Shown here one piece after another: positions 45,401 through 53,200 of a DNA stretch of 64,000 nucleotides. Position 1 is the first letter of the stretch. Every line of letters begins with the position of its first letter. The notes under the pieces are model-generated. The model was given only the letters and a program-made list of their open reading frames with translations, did not search any database and was not told where the DNA came from. The position numbers and the translations under genes were made by a program. Source of the DNA: Pseudomonas sp. F(2018) (GTDB lineage: Bacteria; Pseudomonadota; Gammaproteobacteria; Pseudomonadales; Pseudomonadaceae); contig NZ_SCOM01000001.1 of NCBI RefSeq assembly GCF_005508865.1, forward strand, positions 124,001 to 188,000, written 5' to 3'.

Positions 45401-45823
45401 ATGCAGATACGCGCCATCATTCCCGCCGATCACGCCGCATTGCTCGCGCTGTGGCAGCGCACGCCTGGCATCTGTATGCGTCCCGAGGATGCCTATGAGC
45501 CGTTCTGTCGCTATCTGGCGCGCAATCCCGAGCTGAGCCTATTGATCGAGACCGATGGCACGCCCATCGCCTGCCTGCTGGTGGGGCACGACGGTCGCCG
45601 CGGCTATCTGCAGCATCTGGTGGTCGATGCTCCCTGGCGTGGTCGCGGCCTGGCCAGGGCGCTGCTGGACGAGGCGTTGGCCAGGCTGGCGGCGCTCGGC
45701 GTGGGCAAGTCCCACGTCTTCGTGCTGGGCGATGCCCCCGAGGCTCTGGATTTCTGGCAGGCGCAACAGGGCTGGAGCGCACGCACGGATATCCAGGTGT
45801 TCTCGACCAGGGGCGCGTCATGA
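45401..45823 (+). CDS. GNAT family N-acetyltransferase
   Basis: A 140-aa GNAT domain. The acetyl-CoA pyrophosphate-binding motif is [15 protein letters not shown] (RGxGLA form), preceded by the beta-strand LQHLVVDAP. Substrate unknown. It overlaps the next gene by 4 bp (ATGA), which suggests co-translation with the membrane protein. Confidence 0.88.
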   Translation: MQIRAIIPADHAALLALWQRTPGICMRPEDAYEPFCRYLARNPELSLLIETDGTPIACLLVGHDGRRGYLQHLVVDAPWRGRGLARALLDEALARLAALGVGKSHVFVLGDAPEALDFWQAQQGWSARTDIQVFSTRGAS

Positions 45824-46515
45824 TCGCCGCCGAGCTGCTGCTGCCGACCAGTCTGTGGCTGGGCTGGCTGAGTTACGCCCTGGTGCTGTTGTGGGCGCTA
45901 TGGCGTGCGCCCTGGGTCGAGCTGTTCAGCGATCAGCGCCGCCAGCACCTGCTGTTCGGCACGATGCTGGCGCTGTTTCTGTTGTGGCTGGTGCGTCGCG
46001 ACTTCGCCTCGGGGCTGTCCTTTCACTTCATCGGCATGACGGCCGTGACCCTGCTGCTGGATTGGCCGCTGGCGCTGCTCTGCGGCTTTGCCGCGCAGCT
46101 TGGCCTGCTGGCGCTGGGGCGCCTGGACTGGGCGGCCCTGGGCGTCAATGGCCTGCTGCTGGTGGCCGTGCCTGTGGCCATCGCCGAAACCTTTGCCGTG
46201 CTGGTGGAACGACGCCAGCCGCGCAATCTGTTCGTCTACATCTTCTGCTGCGGCTTCTTTCCCGCCGCGCTGACGGCGCTGGTCTGCCTGCTCGGCGGGC
46301 TGGGGCTGCTCTGGCATGACGGGCTGTACGTGATGCCGCCCTGGCTGGAGGACTTCGTCGGCTACCTGTGGCTGGTGATGTTCCCCGAGGCCTTCATCAA
46401 CGGCATGCTGGTCACCGGTCTGGTGGTGTTCTATCCGGACTGGCTGGAGACTTTCAATCGCACCCGTTACCTGGCGGCGCCGTGGAAGGGTGACGATACG
46501 GATCGCCGTCCATAG
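45820..46515 (+). CDS. CbiM-like energy-coupling factor permease-type membrane protein
   Basis: A 231-aa protein with about six to seven membrane segments. It resembles CbiM/ECF-type permease components in its C-terminal part ([20 protein letters not shown]), and related Pseudomonas proteins are annotated this way. No cobalt or nickel transport partners (cbiN, cbiQ, cbiO) are adjacent, so metal transport is unproven. Confidence 0.7.
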   Translation: MIAAELLLPTSLWLGWLSYALVLLWALWRAPWVELFSDQRRQHLLFGTMLALFLLWLVRRDFASGLSFHFIGMTAVTLLLDWPLALLCGFAAQLGLLALGRLDWAALGVNGLLLVAVPVAIAETFAVLVERRQPRNLFVYIFCCGFFPAALTALVCLLGGLGLLWHDGLYVMPPWLEDFVGYLWLVMFPEAFINGMLVTGLVVFYPDWLETFNRTRYLAAPWKGDDTDRRP

Positions 46516-46608
46516 GCGCGGTTTATCCCGCTAGCGCAGCTGATCTGGATCAAGCCTCGCGGCTCGTCCTGCCCCATGCTGGGAGAAATGGCGCGGGAGG
46601 GCGAGATC

Positions 46609-46824
46609 ATGGGTGTGCACGCATGGGCGCGGCGAGAGCTGGAGAGCAGCCTGCAGCAGGCGCAGAGGCAGGGCTTCGATCCGTTATTGAGTCTGCGGGC
46701 GCTGCTCAGCGAGGCGGTGGAGCTGAATCGCCTGGAGCGCGAGGTGGCCGATCTGGCGCAGGAGCTGCAGTTTCTTGCCGACAATCTGGATCCGGAGCGC
46801 GACTACGCCTTGATGCGGCCGTGA
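46609..46824 (+). CDS. Small helical protein of unknown function
   Basis: A 71-aa all-helical, Leu/Glu/Arg-rich protein (WARRELESSLQQAQRQGFDP, NRLEREVADLAQELQFLADN) with coiled-coil character. The ATG at 46609 was preferred because GGGAGGGCGAG lies just upstream. In-frame ATGs at 46576 and 46588 would add 7-11 residues. Its position between the membrane protein and yacG matches a conserved small gene I recall near PA4532. Function unknown. Confidence 0.65.
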   Translation: MGVHAWARRELESSLQQAQRQGFDPLLSLRALLSEAVELNRLEREVADLAQELQFLADNLDPERDYALMRP

Positions 46825-46839
46825 TGGGCTGCGGCGTGA

Positions 46840-47034
46840 TCAGTGCTCGCGCGGTGGCAGATCGTCGGAGAAGGGCGAGTCCTCCAGGGAGTCACCGGGG
46901 ATGGCGTGGCTCTCGGACGCCCAGGCGCCGAGGTCGATCAGCTTGCAGCGCTCGCTGCAGAAGGGCCGGTTGGGGCTCTGCGGCCCCCATTCCACGGGTG
47001 CTCCGCAGGTCGGACATTCCACTGTGGTGCTCAT
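46840..47034 (-). CDS. yacG: DNA gyrase inhibitor YacG
   Basis: A 64-aa zinc-finger protein that binds GyrB in E. coli. The four zinc cysteines are 7, 10, 26 and 30 (CPTC...FCSERCK), followed by [17 protein letters not shown], which is strongly conserved. It is the last gene of the pilB-pilC-pilD-coaE-yacG operon and overlaps coaE by 4 bp. Confidence 0.95.
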   Translation of the reverse strand: MSTTVECPTCGAPVEWGPQSPNRPFCSERCKLIDLGAWASESHAIPGDSLEDSPFSDDLPPREH

Positions 47035-47642
47035 GGTTGGCCTCCGCGCAGGGTCAGATAGAAGTGATGTAGGCGTTCGACCTCGCTCTGCAGCCAGGCC
47101 AGGTCGCGGTCGTTGATCAGCACGTCATTGGCGTGGCGCAGGCGCTCCTCGCGGCTGGTCTGCGCCTTGAGGATGGCGCGGATCTGCTCCTCGGAGCTGC
47201 TGTCGCGCAGCATGCTGCGTTGCAGCTGCAGGTGCTCGGGGGCGTCGACCACCAGCACACGCTGGGTCATGCGATGCTGGCCGGACTCCACCAGCAGCGG
47301 CGACACCAGGATGGCGTAAGGCGATTCGGCGCGGGCCAGGTGCTGGTTGATCTCCTGGAAGATCAGAGGATGCAGCAGGCTTTCTAGCCAGCGACGCTGT
47401 TGTTCGTCCTGGAACACCAGATGGCGCAGGGCTGCGCGATCCAGCGTGCCGTCGGCCTGCAGCACCTGCGCGCCGAAGCGCTCGACAATCGTCGCCAGGG
47501 CAGGGCGCCCCGGCTCGACTACCCAGCGAGCGGCGTGATCGGCGTCCACCAGATGCACGCCGAGGTCGATGAAGAGTTGGGCAACGGCGCTCTTGCCGCT
47601 ACCGATGCCGCCCGTAAGGCCGAGAATCCAGGGTTTGCTCAT
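47031..47642 (-). CDS. coaE: Dephospho-CoA kinase
   Basis: A 203-aa P-loop kinase for the last step of coenzyme A synthesis. The Walker A is [11 protein letters not shown] near residues 8-18, with VDADHAAR and the lid HPLIFQEIN region following. It overlaps both pilD and yacG by 4 bp, the usual gammaproteobacterial pilD-coaE-yacG order. Confidence 0.96.
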   Translation of the reverse strand: MSKPWILGLTGGIGSGKSAVAQLFIDLGVHLVDADHAARWVVEPGRPALATIVERFGAQVLQADGTLDRAALRHLVFQDEQQRRWLESLLHPLIFQEINQHLARAESPYAILVSPLLVESGQHRMTQRVLVVDAPEHLQLQRSMLRDSSSEEQIRAILKAQTSREERLRHANDVLINDRDLAWLQSEVERLHHFYLTLRGGQP

Positions 47643-48511
47643 CTAAAACCGGCGAAATGCAGATAGGTCCCGGTTATTTGATCACCCCAGAGCAATGCGA
47701 TCCAGCCGGCAATGGCCAGATAGGGGCCGAAGGGGATGGGCGTGCTGGTTTCCTGATTGCGCAGGCGCAGCATGATCACCCCGAGCACGGCGCCGACCAG
47801 CGAGGACAGCAGGATGGTCAGCGGCAGAATCTGCCAGCCACCCCAGGCGCCGAGCATGGCCAGCAGCTTGAAATCGCCGTAGCCCATGCCTTCCTTGCCA
47901 GTCAGCAGCTTGAACAGCCAGTACACCGACCACAGGCTCAGGTAGCCGGCGATGGCACCCCACAGGGCGTCCTCCAGGCTGGTGAAAACACCGAAGAGGT
48001 TGGCGATCAGGCCCATCCACAGCAGCGGAAGTACCAGGGCATCTGGCAGAAGCTGGTGATCGCAATCGATCATGCTCATCGCCAGCAGGCCCCAGGTCAG
48101 CACCAGAACTCCGGCTGCCTGCCAGCCGAATCCGTAGTGGAACGCCACATAGCCGGACAGCAGGCCGCAGGCTAGTTCGATCAACGGATAGCGTTTGCTG
48201 ATCGGTGCCTTGCAGCTCGAGCATTTGCCGCGCAGAAACAGATAGCTCACCACCGGGATGTTCTCCCAAGGGCGAATCTGATGGCCGCAGTTGGGGCAGC
48301 AGGAGTTCGGCAGGATCAGGTTGAAAGTGTCCTGCTTGGGCTCCTCGGGGAGTTCAAGAATCTCCCGGGCTTGCTGCCGCCAGTCGCGTTGCATCATGAC
48401 TGGAAGACGGTAGATCACTACGTTGAGGAAGCTGCCGACAAGCATGCCCAGTACGGCAGAGCACAAAACAAAAGCCGGCGAATTGCCGGCCATGAATTCA
48501 ACTAGCGTCAT
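47639..48511 (-). CDS. pilD: Prepilin peptidase/N-methyltransferase PilD
   Basis: A 290-aa inner membrane enzyme that cleaves prepilin leaders and methylates residue 1 of pilins and type II pseudopilins. Catalytic aspartates Asp149 (SMIDCD) and Asp213 (GYGD) and zinc cysteines 72, 75, 97 and 100 match P. aeruginosa PilD numbering. About eight membrane segments are visible. It should process the short pilin, the minor pilins, and perhaps the atypical FimT. It overlaps pilC by one base (TAATG). Confidence 0.97.
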   Translation of the reverse strand: MTLVEFMAGNSPAFVLCSAVLGMLVGSFLNVVIYRLPVMMQRDWRQQAREILELPEEPKQDTFNLILPNSCCPNCGHQIRPWENIPVVSYLFLRGKCSSCKAPISKRYPLIELACGLLSGYVAFHYGFGWQAAGVLVLTWGLLAMSMIDCDHQLLPDALVLPLLWMGLIANLFGVFTSLEDALWGAIAGYLSLWSVYWLFKLLTGKEGMGYGDFKLLAMLGAWGGWQILPLTILLSSLVGAVLGVIMLRLRNQETSTPIPFGPYLAIAGWIALLWGDQITGTYLHFAGFR

Positions 48512-49734
48512 TATCCAATAACGCCGCCGAGACTGAAGATTGGAAGGTACATTGCGATAATGAGGCCGCCGACGAGCACACCCAGAACGGCCATGATCAG
48601 TGGCTCAAGAAGTGTCGTGAGGTTATCTACGGCATTGTCGACCTCGGCTTCATAGTAGGAGGCAACCTTGTCTAGCATTTCATCTAGGGCGCCAGATTCT
48701 TCGCCGATGGCTGTCATTTGTATGGCCATGGCAGGGAAAACGCCGGTAGTGCGCATTGAGAAGTTCAACTGCATACCTGTCGAAACATCCTGCTTGATTT
48801 TGTTCACCGCATTGCGGAAAACCACGTTGCCCGTGGCGCCTGCAACCGAGTCCAGGGCATCAACCAGCGGCACGCCTGCCGAGAAGGTGGTTGCCAGGGT
48901 GCGGCCGAAGCGTGCAACTACTGCCTTGTAGAGGATGCCGCCAAAAATGGGGAGCTTAAGCATTGTCCGATCAAGCCCATCGCGGAATTTTTCGCTTCGT
49001 CGGTGTAGTTCTTTAAATCCGAAGATAGAGCCAATGATTGCGAGGAGAATAAGGAACCACCATTCCTGCATGAATTCAGAGAGGCGAATTACCATCATCG
49101 TAAATGCGGGGAGTTCTGCGCCAAACCCAGCAAAAACACCCTGAAAGGTTGGGACAACTTTGATAAGCAGGATTGCGGTGACTATCACTGCAACAACGAT
49201 TACCGCAATTGGGTAAGTCATTGCCTTTTTTATCTTCGCCTTAAGTGCTTCTGTCTTTTCTTTATAGGTTGCTACTCGATCGAGCAACTGCTCGAGGGCG
49301 CCGGACTGCTCGCCGGAGTCGACCAGATTGCAATACAGGTCATCGAAATAGAGCGGGAATTTACGCAGAGAGTTGGCCAGGCTGTTACCGGCAGCCACTT
49401 CCTGCTTCACGTTCTCAATAAGCGTTCGGACGTTAGGGTTCTCACAGCCTTCGGAAATAATGTCAAAGGACTGCAGTAGGGGAACGCCTGCCCCCATCAT
49501 CGTCGCCATTTGCCGGGTGAACAGGGCGATGTCCATCGGCTTGATCTTTTTGCCGCCTCCGCCAAAGAGCGGTTTCGGCTTCTTTTTCACCTTGTCGACG
49601 ATGATGCCCTGCGAGCGTAGCTGCGCGCGCACCAGAGGCATTGCTGTACTGGACACTTCGCCCTTGAGCTTGTTGCCTCTTTTGTCCTTACCTTCCCACT
49701 GGAAGGTAGTGGTCTTGAGCGCTTTCTCCGCCAT
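48511..49734 (-). CDS. pilC: Type IV pilus platform protein PilC
   Basis: A 407-aa inner membrane protein with two T2SF domains (about 70-195 and 275-400) and three membrane segments. Motifs include FTRQMATMMGAGVPLLQSFD, and FGRTLATTFSAGVPLVDALD in the second repeat. It couples PilB rotation to pilin insertion. The DNA is AT-richer than pilD and coaE downstream. It lies 4 bp after pilB. Confidence 0.96.
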   Translation of the reverse strand: MAEKALKTTTFQWEGKDKRGNKLKGEVSSTAMPLVRAQLRSQGIIVDKVKKKPKPLFGGGGKKIKPMDIALFTRQMATMMGAGVPLLQSFDIISEGCENPNVRTLIENVKQEVAAGNSLANSLRKFPLYFDDLYCNLVDSGEQSGALEQLLDRVATYKEKTEALKAKIKKAMTYPIAVIVVAVIVTAILLIKVVPTFQGVFAGFGAELPAFTMMVIRLSEFMQEWWFLILLAIIGSIFGFKELHRRSEKFRDGLDRTMLKLPIFGGILYKAVVARFGRTLATTFSAGVPLVDALDSVAGATGNVVFRNAVNKIKQDVSTGMQLNFSMRTTGVFPAMAIQMTAIGEESGALDEMLDKVASYYEAEVDNAVDNLTTLLEPLIMAVLGVLVGGLIIAMYLPIFSLGGVIG

Positions 49735-49738
49735 TTTT

Positions 49739-51442
49739 TTAATCCTTGGTTACGCGGTTGATTTCCTCAAGACTGGTGAGGCCGTTCATGGCCTTTAGCA
49801 GTCCGGAGGTGCGCAGGTCGTTAAAGCCGTCTTTGCGCATCTGCTCGGCAATATCGATGGAGTTACCTTCCTCCATGATAATTCTTTGCAGTGCGGGCGT
49901 GATTTTAACTACTTCATAAATCCCCACGCGCCCCTTGTAACCGTTCTTGCAGTGCTCGCAGCCAACCGGACCAAAGAGCTTGATGTTGCCCACTTTCTCT
50001 GCTGGAAAGCCCTCAGCCGCCTGGGTTTCAGGTGGGACGGTGATCTCCTTCTTGCAACTGCTGCAAAGCTTGCGTGCCAAGCGCTGGGCGATGATTAGGT
50101 TTACGGATGTGGCGATGTTGAAGGACGGCACGCCCATATTACGAAGGCGGGTCAATGTTTCTGACGCGCTATTCGTATGGAGCGTGGACATAACCATGTG
50201 CCCGGTCTGAGCGGCCTTGACGGCGATAGATGCGGTTTCAAGGTCGCGGATCTCGCCGACCATGATCACGTCTGGGTCCTGGCGGAGGAACGCGCGCAAC
50301 GCTTGGGCGAAGTCCATTCCCTGTTTGGGGTTGACATTGACTTGGTTGATGCCTTCCAGGTTGATCTCCACTGGGTCCTCAGCGGTGGAAATGTTGACGT
50401 CCACAGTGTTGAGGATGTTCAGGCCCGTGTAGAGAGATACGGTTTTGCCGGAGCCGGTCGGGCCGGTTACCAGGATCATGCCCTGCGGCTTTGCCAACGC
50501 GTCCATGTAGAGTTGGCGCTGATCCTCTTCGTAGCCCAGCGCATCGATGCCCATCTGTGCGCTTGTGGGATCGAGAATCCGCATAACGATCTTTTCGCCC
50601 CAGAGTGTAGGGCAGGTATTGACGCGAAAGTCGATGGCTTTGGTCTTGGAGATGCGCATTTTGATGCGGCCATCTTGGGGTTTCCGCCTCTCGGAAATGT
50701 CCATGCTGGCCATTACCTTCAAGCGTGCCGAGATGCGTGGCGCCAATTGAATTGGGGGCTTGGCGACTTCGTGGAGAACGCCATCGGTACGGAAGCGTAC
50801 TCGATAAGTTTTTTCGTATGGCTCGAAATGCAGGTCCGATGAGCCGCCCTTGATGGCGTCTAAAAGCATTTTATTGACGAACTTCACTACCGGAGCATCG
50901 TCTGCATCCGAGCCTCCGCTATCGTCACGCTCATCCGCTCCGCTTTCGATCTCAAGGCCGCCGTCGAGGTCGATGTCGTCTAGGCCCTCCATGGCCTTGT
51001 TATCGCTTTCGAAATAGCGATCGATGGCTCCATCCAGGCGATCATCCTCCACCAGCACCATTTCAGTATTCAGTCCCGTGCTGAACTGGATGTCAGTAAC
51101 CGCCTGCTGTTGCGTGGGGTCTGACATACCGATGTAGAGCTTGTTTCCCCGTCTCCAAAGAGGTATCGCCCTATGCTGGCGTGCCAGCTTTTCGCTGATC
51201 AGTTCTTTAGGTTGCTGCTCTTTATCCAGTGACCCAATGTCGAAATAGGGAACGCCAAACTGTTCTGCGGCCTGGCTTGCAAGAGCCTTGCTGTTCACCA
51301 GCTTGTTCTGCACCAAGTAACTGACCAGGGGGATCTGGTTGCGCTGTGCCTGCTGTGCTGCACGACTGGCAGTGGCTTCGTCTATTAGCTCGGCAAGTAC
51401 TAATTGCCTGGCTAGGCCTGTCAGGGGGGGGGTAGTGGTCAT
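49739..51442 (-). CDS. pilB: Type IV pilus assembly ATPase PilB
   Basis: A 567-aa extension motor. The N-terminal T2SSE_N domain (about 15-160) is followed by the AAA+ core with Walker A GPTGSGKT, the Asp box STAEDPVEI, Walker B RQDPDVIMVGEIRD, the His box GHMVMSTLHTN, and zinc cysteines CSSC...CEHC. An acidic, Asp/Gly-rich stretch lies near 155-185. Codons 4-7 contain a run of nine C, so slippage there would frameshift the gene just after its start. It is divergent from the pilin gene across 238 bp. Confidence 0.97.
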   Translation of the reverse strand: MTTTPPLTGLARQLVLAELIDEATASRAAQQAQRNQIPLVSYLVQNKLVNSKALASQAAEQFGVPYFDIGSLDKEQQPKELISEKLARQHRAIPLWRRGNKLYIGMSDPTQQQAVTDIQFSTGLNTEMVLVEDDRLDGAIDRYFESDNKAMEGLDDIDLDGGLEIESGADERDDSGGSDADDAPVVKFVNKMLLDAIKGGSSDLHFEPYEKTYRVRFRTDGVLHEVAKPPIQLAPRISARLKVMASMDISERRKPQDGRIKMRISKTKAIDFRVNTCPTLWGEKIVMRILDPTSAQMGIDALGYEEDQRQLYMDALAKPQGMILVTGPTGSGKTVSLYTGLNILNTVDVNISTAEDPVEINLEGINQVNVNPKQGMDFAQALRAFLRQDPDVIMVGEIRDLETASIAVKAAQTGHMVMSTLHTNSASETLTRLRNMGVPSFNIATSVNLIIAQRLARKLCSSCKKEITVPPETQAAEGFPAEKVGNIKLFGPVGCEHCKNGYKGRVGIYEVVKITPALQRIIMEEGNSIDIAEQMRKDGFNDLRTSGLLKAMNGLTSLEEINRVTKD

Positions 51443-51527
51443 GGGATGCTGGCTTCAGGGCAGATGCCCGGATTTATAACTTAGAAGCCAGAGGGCTGCC
51501 ACCGAAGGTTTGGTGGGTGACGGTAAT

Positions 51528-51582
51528 TGTCAGTTTTGGGCCGAATATGAATGTCGTTGAAAAGGGGGGGGAGGTGGTTGTC
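51528..51582 (+). promoter_or_regulatory. Three TGTC motifs, candidate PilR sites
   Basis: TGTC occurs at 51528-51531, 51552-51555 and 51579-51582, about 105, 81 and 54 bases before the predicted transcription start. PilR sites in P. aeruginosa are described as repeats of (C/G)TGTC upstream of pilA. Here the preceding base is T, A or T, so the match is to the TGTC core only. Confidence 0.5.
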
Positions 51583-51607
51583 GAGCTAGCAAGGGGTTTC
51601 GGTGAGT

Positions 51608-51623
51608 TGGCACGCACCTTGTA
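51608..51623 (+). promoter_or_regulatory. Sigma-54 promoter of the split pilin
   Basis: TGGCACG-CACC-TTGTA, against the consensus TGGCACG-N4-TTGC(A/T); one mismatch, at the -12 C. Predicted start near 51634, leaving a leader of about 47 nt. Confidence 0.82.
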
Positions 51624-51680
51624 TCGTGAATCGTAAGCGGAGCACAGGCTTCGTTACGTAGTCACTAGGAGACAATTGAA

Positions 51681-51863
51681 ATGTCGAAGAAAGTTCAGAA
51701 GGGCTTTACCCTCATCGAGCTGATGATCGTGGTTGCGATCATCGGTATCCTCGCTGCCGTTGCCATTCCGCAGTTCCAGGACTACCAGGCCAAGGGCTAT
51801 GACAAATCGGCTCAGTCCGACGCCCGCAATATCCTGACCGGCGCCATCGCCAACTCGAACTGA
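51681..51863 (+). CDS. Short type IV pilin, PilA-N half of a split major pilin
   Basis: Only 60 aa. Leader MSKKVQKG, then [20 protein letters not shown], with Glu5, Pro22 and all pilin assembly residues. The mature chain is 52 residues and ends after the helix ([20 protein letters not shown]), with no globular head. Aromatics at 1, 24, 27 and 32 and the S-D-x-R-N at 38-42 match Geobacter PilA-N as I recall it; the later Phe51 and Tyr57 are absent. The ribosome site AGGAGA is 8 bp before the ATG, and the stop is clean, so this is not an obvious frameshift. The position (divergent from pilB, sigma-54 promoter) is that of the major pilin pilA. Paired with the next gene. Confidence 0.9.
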   Translation: MSKKVQKGFTLIELMIVVAIIGILAAVAIPQFQDYQAKGYDKSAQSDARNILTGAIANSN

Positions 51864-51881
51864 TAGAGAAGGGAACCTAGA

Positions 51882-52331
51882 ATGAAAAAGTTTATTGTTG
51901 CTTCCCTGGCTGTTGCCGGTCTGATGAGCTCTAACGCTTTCGCTGCCAGCTCTGGTACCGAGCGTCTGGATCTGACTCTTGCCCCTGGATACAACGCCGT
52001 TGCACCGCTGGATCGTGAAATCAACCTGGCACAGGCCGGTACTATGACCGCGATCGCTGCTCGCGACGGATTTGTAAAAAACAACTTCGACTTCACCATT
52101 TCGGCTAACGTGGTGCTTGGCGCTGTCGACGATGCCGCCGCCAACCGTTTCGGTGTCATTTCTGGCTCCAACAAGGGTTATAACGTCTTCACCGGTTCTT
52201 CGGTCGGCGGTAGTATTTCGCAGTGCGGCGCTTCGGTTGATAAAGCCGATGGCGCTGATCTCGCCGCTGCCGAAGTCGCAGAAGGCTCGATCGACCTAGA
52301 TAACGCCAACGGTTGCAACCGTCCTCTGTAA
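51882..52331 (+). CDS. Secreted partner of the short pilin, PilA-C-like head protein
   Basis: A 149-aa protein with a Sec signal peptide (MKKFIVASLAVAGLMSSNAF, cut after Ala21) and a 128-residue mature part predicted to be beta-rich, with Gly/Ser-containing strands (FDFTISANVVLG, FGVISGSNKGYNVFTGSSVG). Two cysteines, 115 and 145, sit near the C-terminus, like the disulfide loop of pilin heads. It has its own ribosome site (GAAGGGA) and begins 18 bp after the short pilin gene. By position and size it is the globular half of a split pilin, as PilA-C is in Geobacter. I see no strong primary-sequence match, so the role is inference. Confidence 0.8.
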   Translation: MKKFIVASLAVAGLMSSNAFAASSGTERLDLTLAPGYNAVAPLDREINLAQAGTMTAIAARDGFVKNNFDFTISANVVLGAVDDAAANRFGVISGSNKGYNVFTGSSVGGSISQCGASVDKADGADLAAAEVAEGSIDLDNANGCNRPL

Positions 52332-52347
52332 GAGACTGTGGTCATAA

Positions 52348-52377
52348 AGACAGGCCCTGGTGGCCTGTCTTTTTTTG
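52348..52377 (+). terminator. Strong terminator between the split pilin and the ABC operon
   Basis: AGACAGGCC/GGCCTGTCT, a perfect 9-bp stem with a 5-nt loop and a T-run. It would keep pilin mRNA high and let a fraction read through into the transporter genes, the first of which starts 26 bp later. Confidence 0.92.
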
Positions 52378-52402
52378 CCTAGAGATTTTAAGGGGGGATC
52401 TG

Positions 52403-53200
52403 ATGGGGGAGCTGGTTTCGCTGGGAGTCAAAGCCGGTATTCGCGGTGTCGGACTGCGAGTACTCTTGATGGTGGCCGGGCTGGTACTGGCGGTCAGCCT
52501 TTTGGCTTCAGGGTTTTCTGGGCGCCAACCGACTACAGTAGCGCTGGATGTCGGGCTCAGTGGCCTGCGCTTCGCCATGCTGATTCTGGTTCTGCTCTGG
52601 GTTCAGGATCTGTTTGCCCGCGATATCGAGCGCAAGACGGTCTACTTCGTACTCGCCTATCCCATTACTCGCTGGCAATACCTACTGTCACGCTTCATTA
52701 CTGTGGCCTTGCTGGCCTTGCTGGCCTTGGTCGTGATCGGCGGCCTTCTTTGGTTATCGCTGCAGCGTGAGTTTGAATATACGCAGTTCCAGCCCGTGGA
52801 TCTGGGAGGCAAGTACCTGCTAGTGCTTCTATCCATCTGGCTGGATGCGCTGGTGGTCTGCAGCTTCGCGCTGTTCCTGGCTAGCTTGTCCACTACTCCT
52901 TTTCTGCCATTGCTGCTGGGCTTTGCTTTCGGCTTGGCCGCGCGAGGGCTGGGGCCGGCGTTGGACTTTCTGCATGGTTCGCGCTCCGATCCTCTGCATG
53001 TCTCGCTGTTCGGCCCCGTGCTGGAGTACTCCTATGTCTGGCTACCGGACCTGTCGCGGCTAGATTGGCGCCCGTTGGCGCTGTATGACCTGCCGGTGCC
53101 CTGGTATGCGCTGGGGCTGGCGGTGATCAATGCCCTTGGTTTTGCGGGCATCATGCTGGGCTTGGCAGCGCTGATTTTCCAGCGGCGCAACTTCACATGA
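52403..53200 (+). CDS. ABC-2 type permease, PilI-like
   Basis: A 265-aa inner membrane protein with about six hydrophobic segments (near 20-40, 55-70, 100-125, 145-175, 180-195, 235-258). The layout, with a cytoplasmic start and LYVLAYPITR-type loop after the second segment (seen here as VYFVLAYPITRWQYLLSRF), fits ABC-2 permeases. The ATG at 52403 follows AAGGGGGGA. It overlaps the next gene by 4 bp. Together with the two genes that follow it has the composition of Myxococcus PilGHI, an ABC transporter needed for pilus formation. What it moves is unknown. Confidence 0.78.
   Translation: MGELVSLGVKAGIRGVGLRVLLMVAGLVLAVSLLASGFSGRQPTTVALDVGLSGLRFAMLILVLLWVQDLFARDIERKTVYFVLAYPITRWQYLLSRFITVALLALLALVVIGGLLWLSLQREFEYTQFQPVDLGGKYLLVLLSIWLDALVVCSFALFLASLSTTPFLPLLLGFAFGLAARGLGPALDFLHGSRSDPLHVSLFGPVLEYSYVWLPDLSRLDWRPLALYDLPVPWYALGLAVINALGFAGIMLGLAALIFQRRNFT

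Noticed and set aside
51681..52331. Broken pilA caused by a frameshift or premature stop
   Set aside because: The second gene has its own ribosome site, ATG and Sec signal peptide. The first ends cleanly at the helix end, as in known short pilins. A frameshifted pilA would not create a signal peptide.
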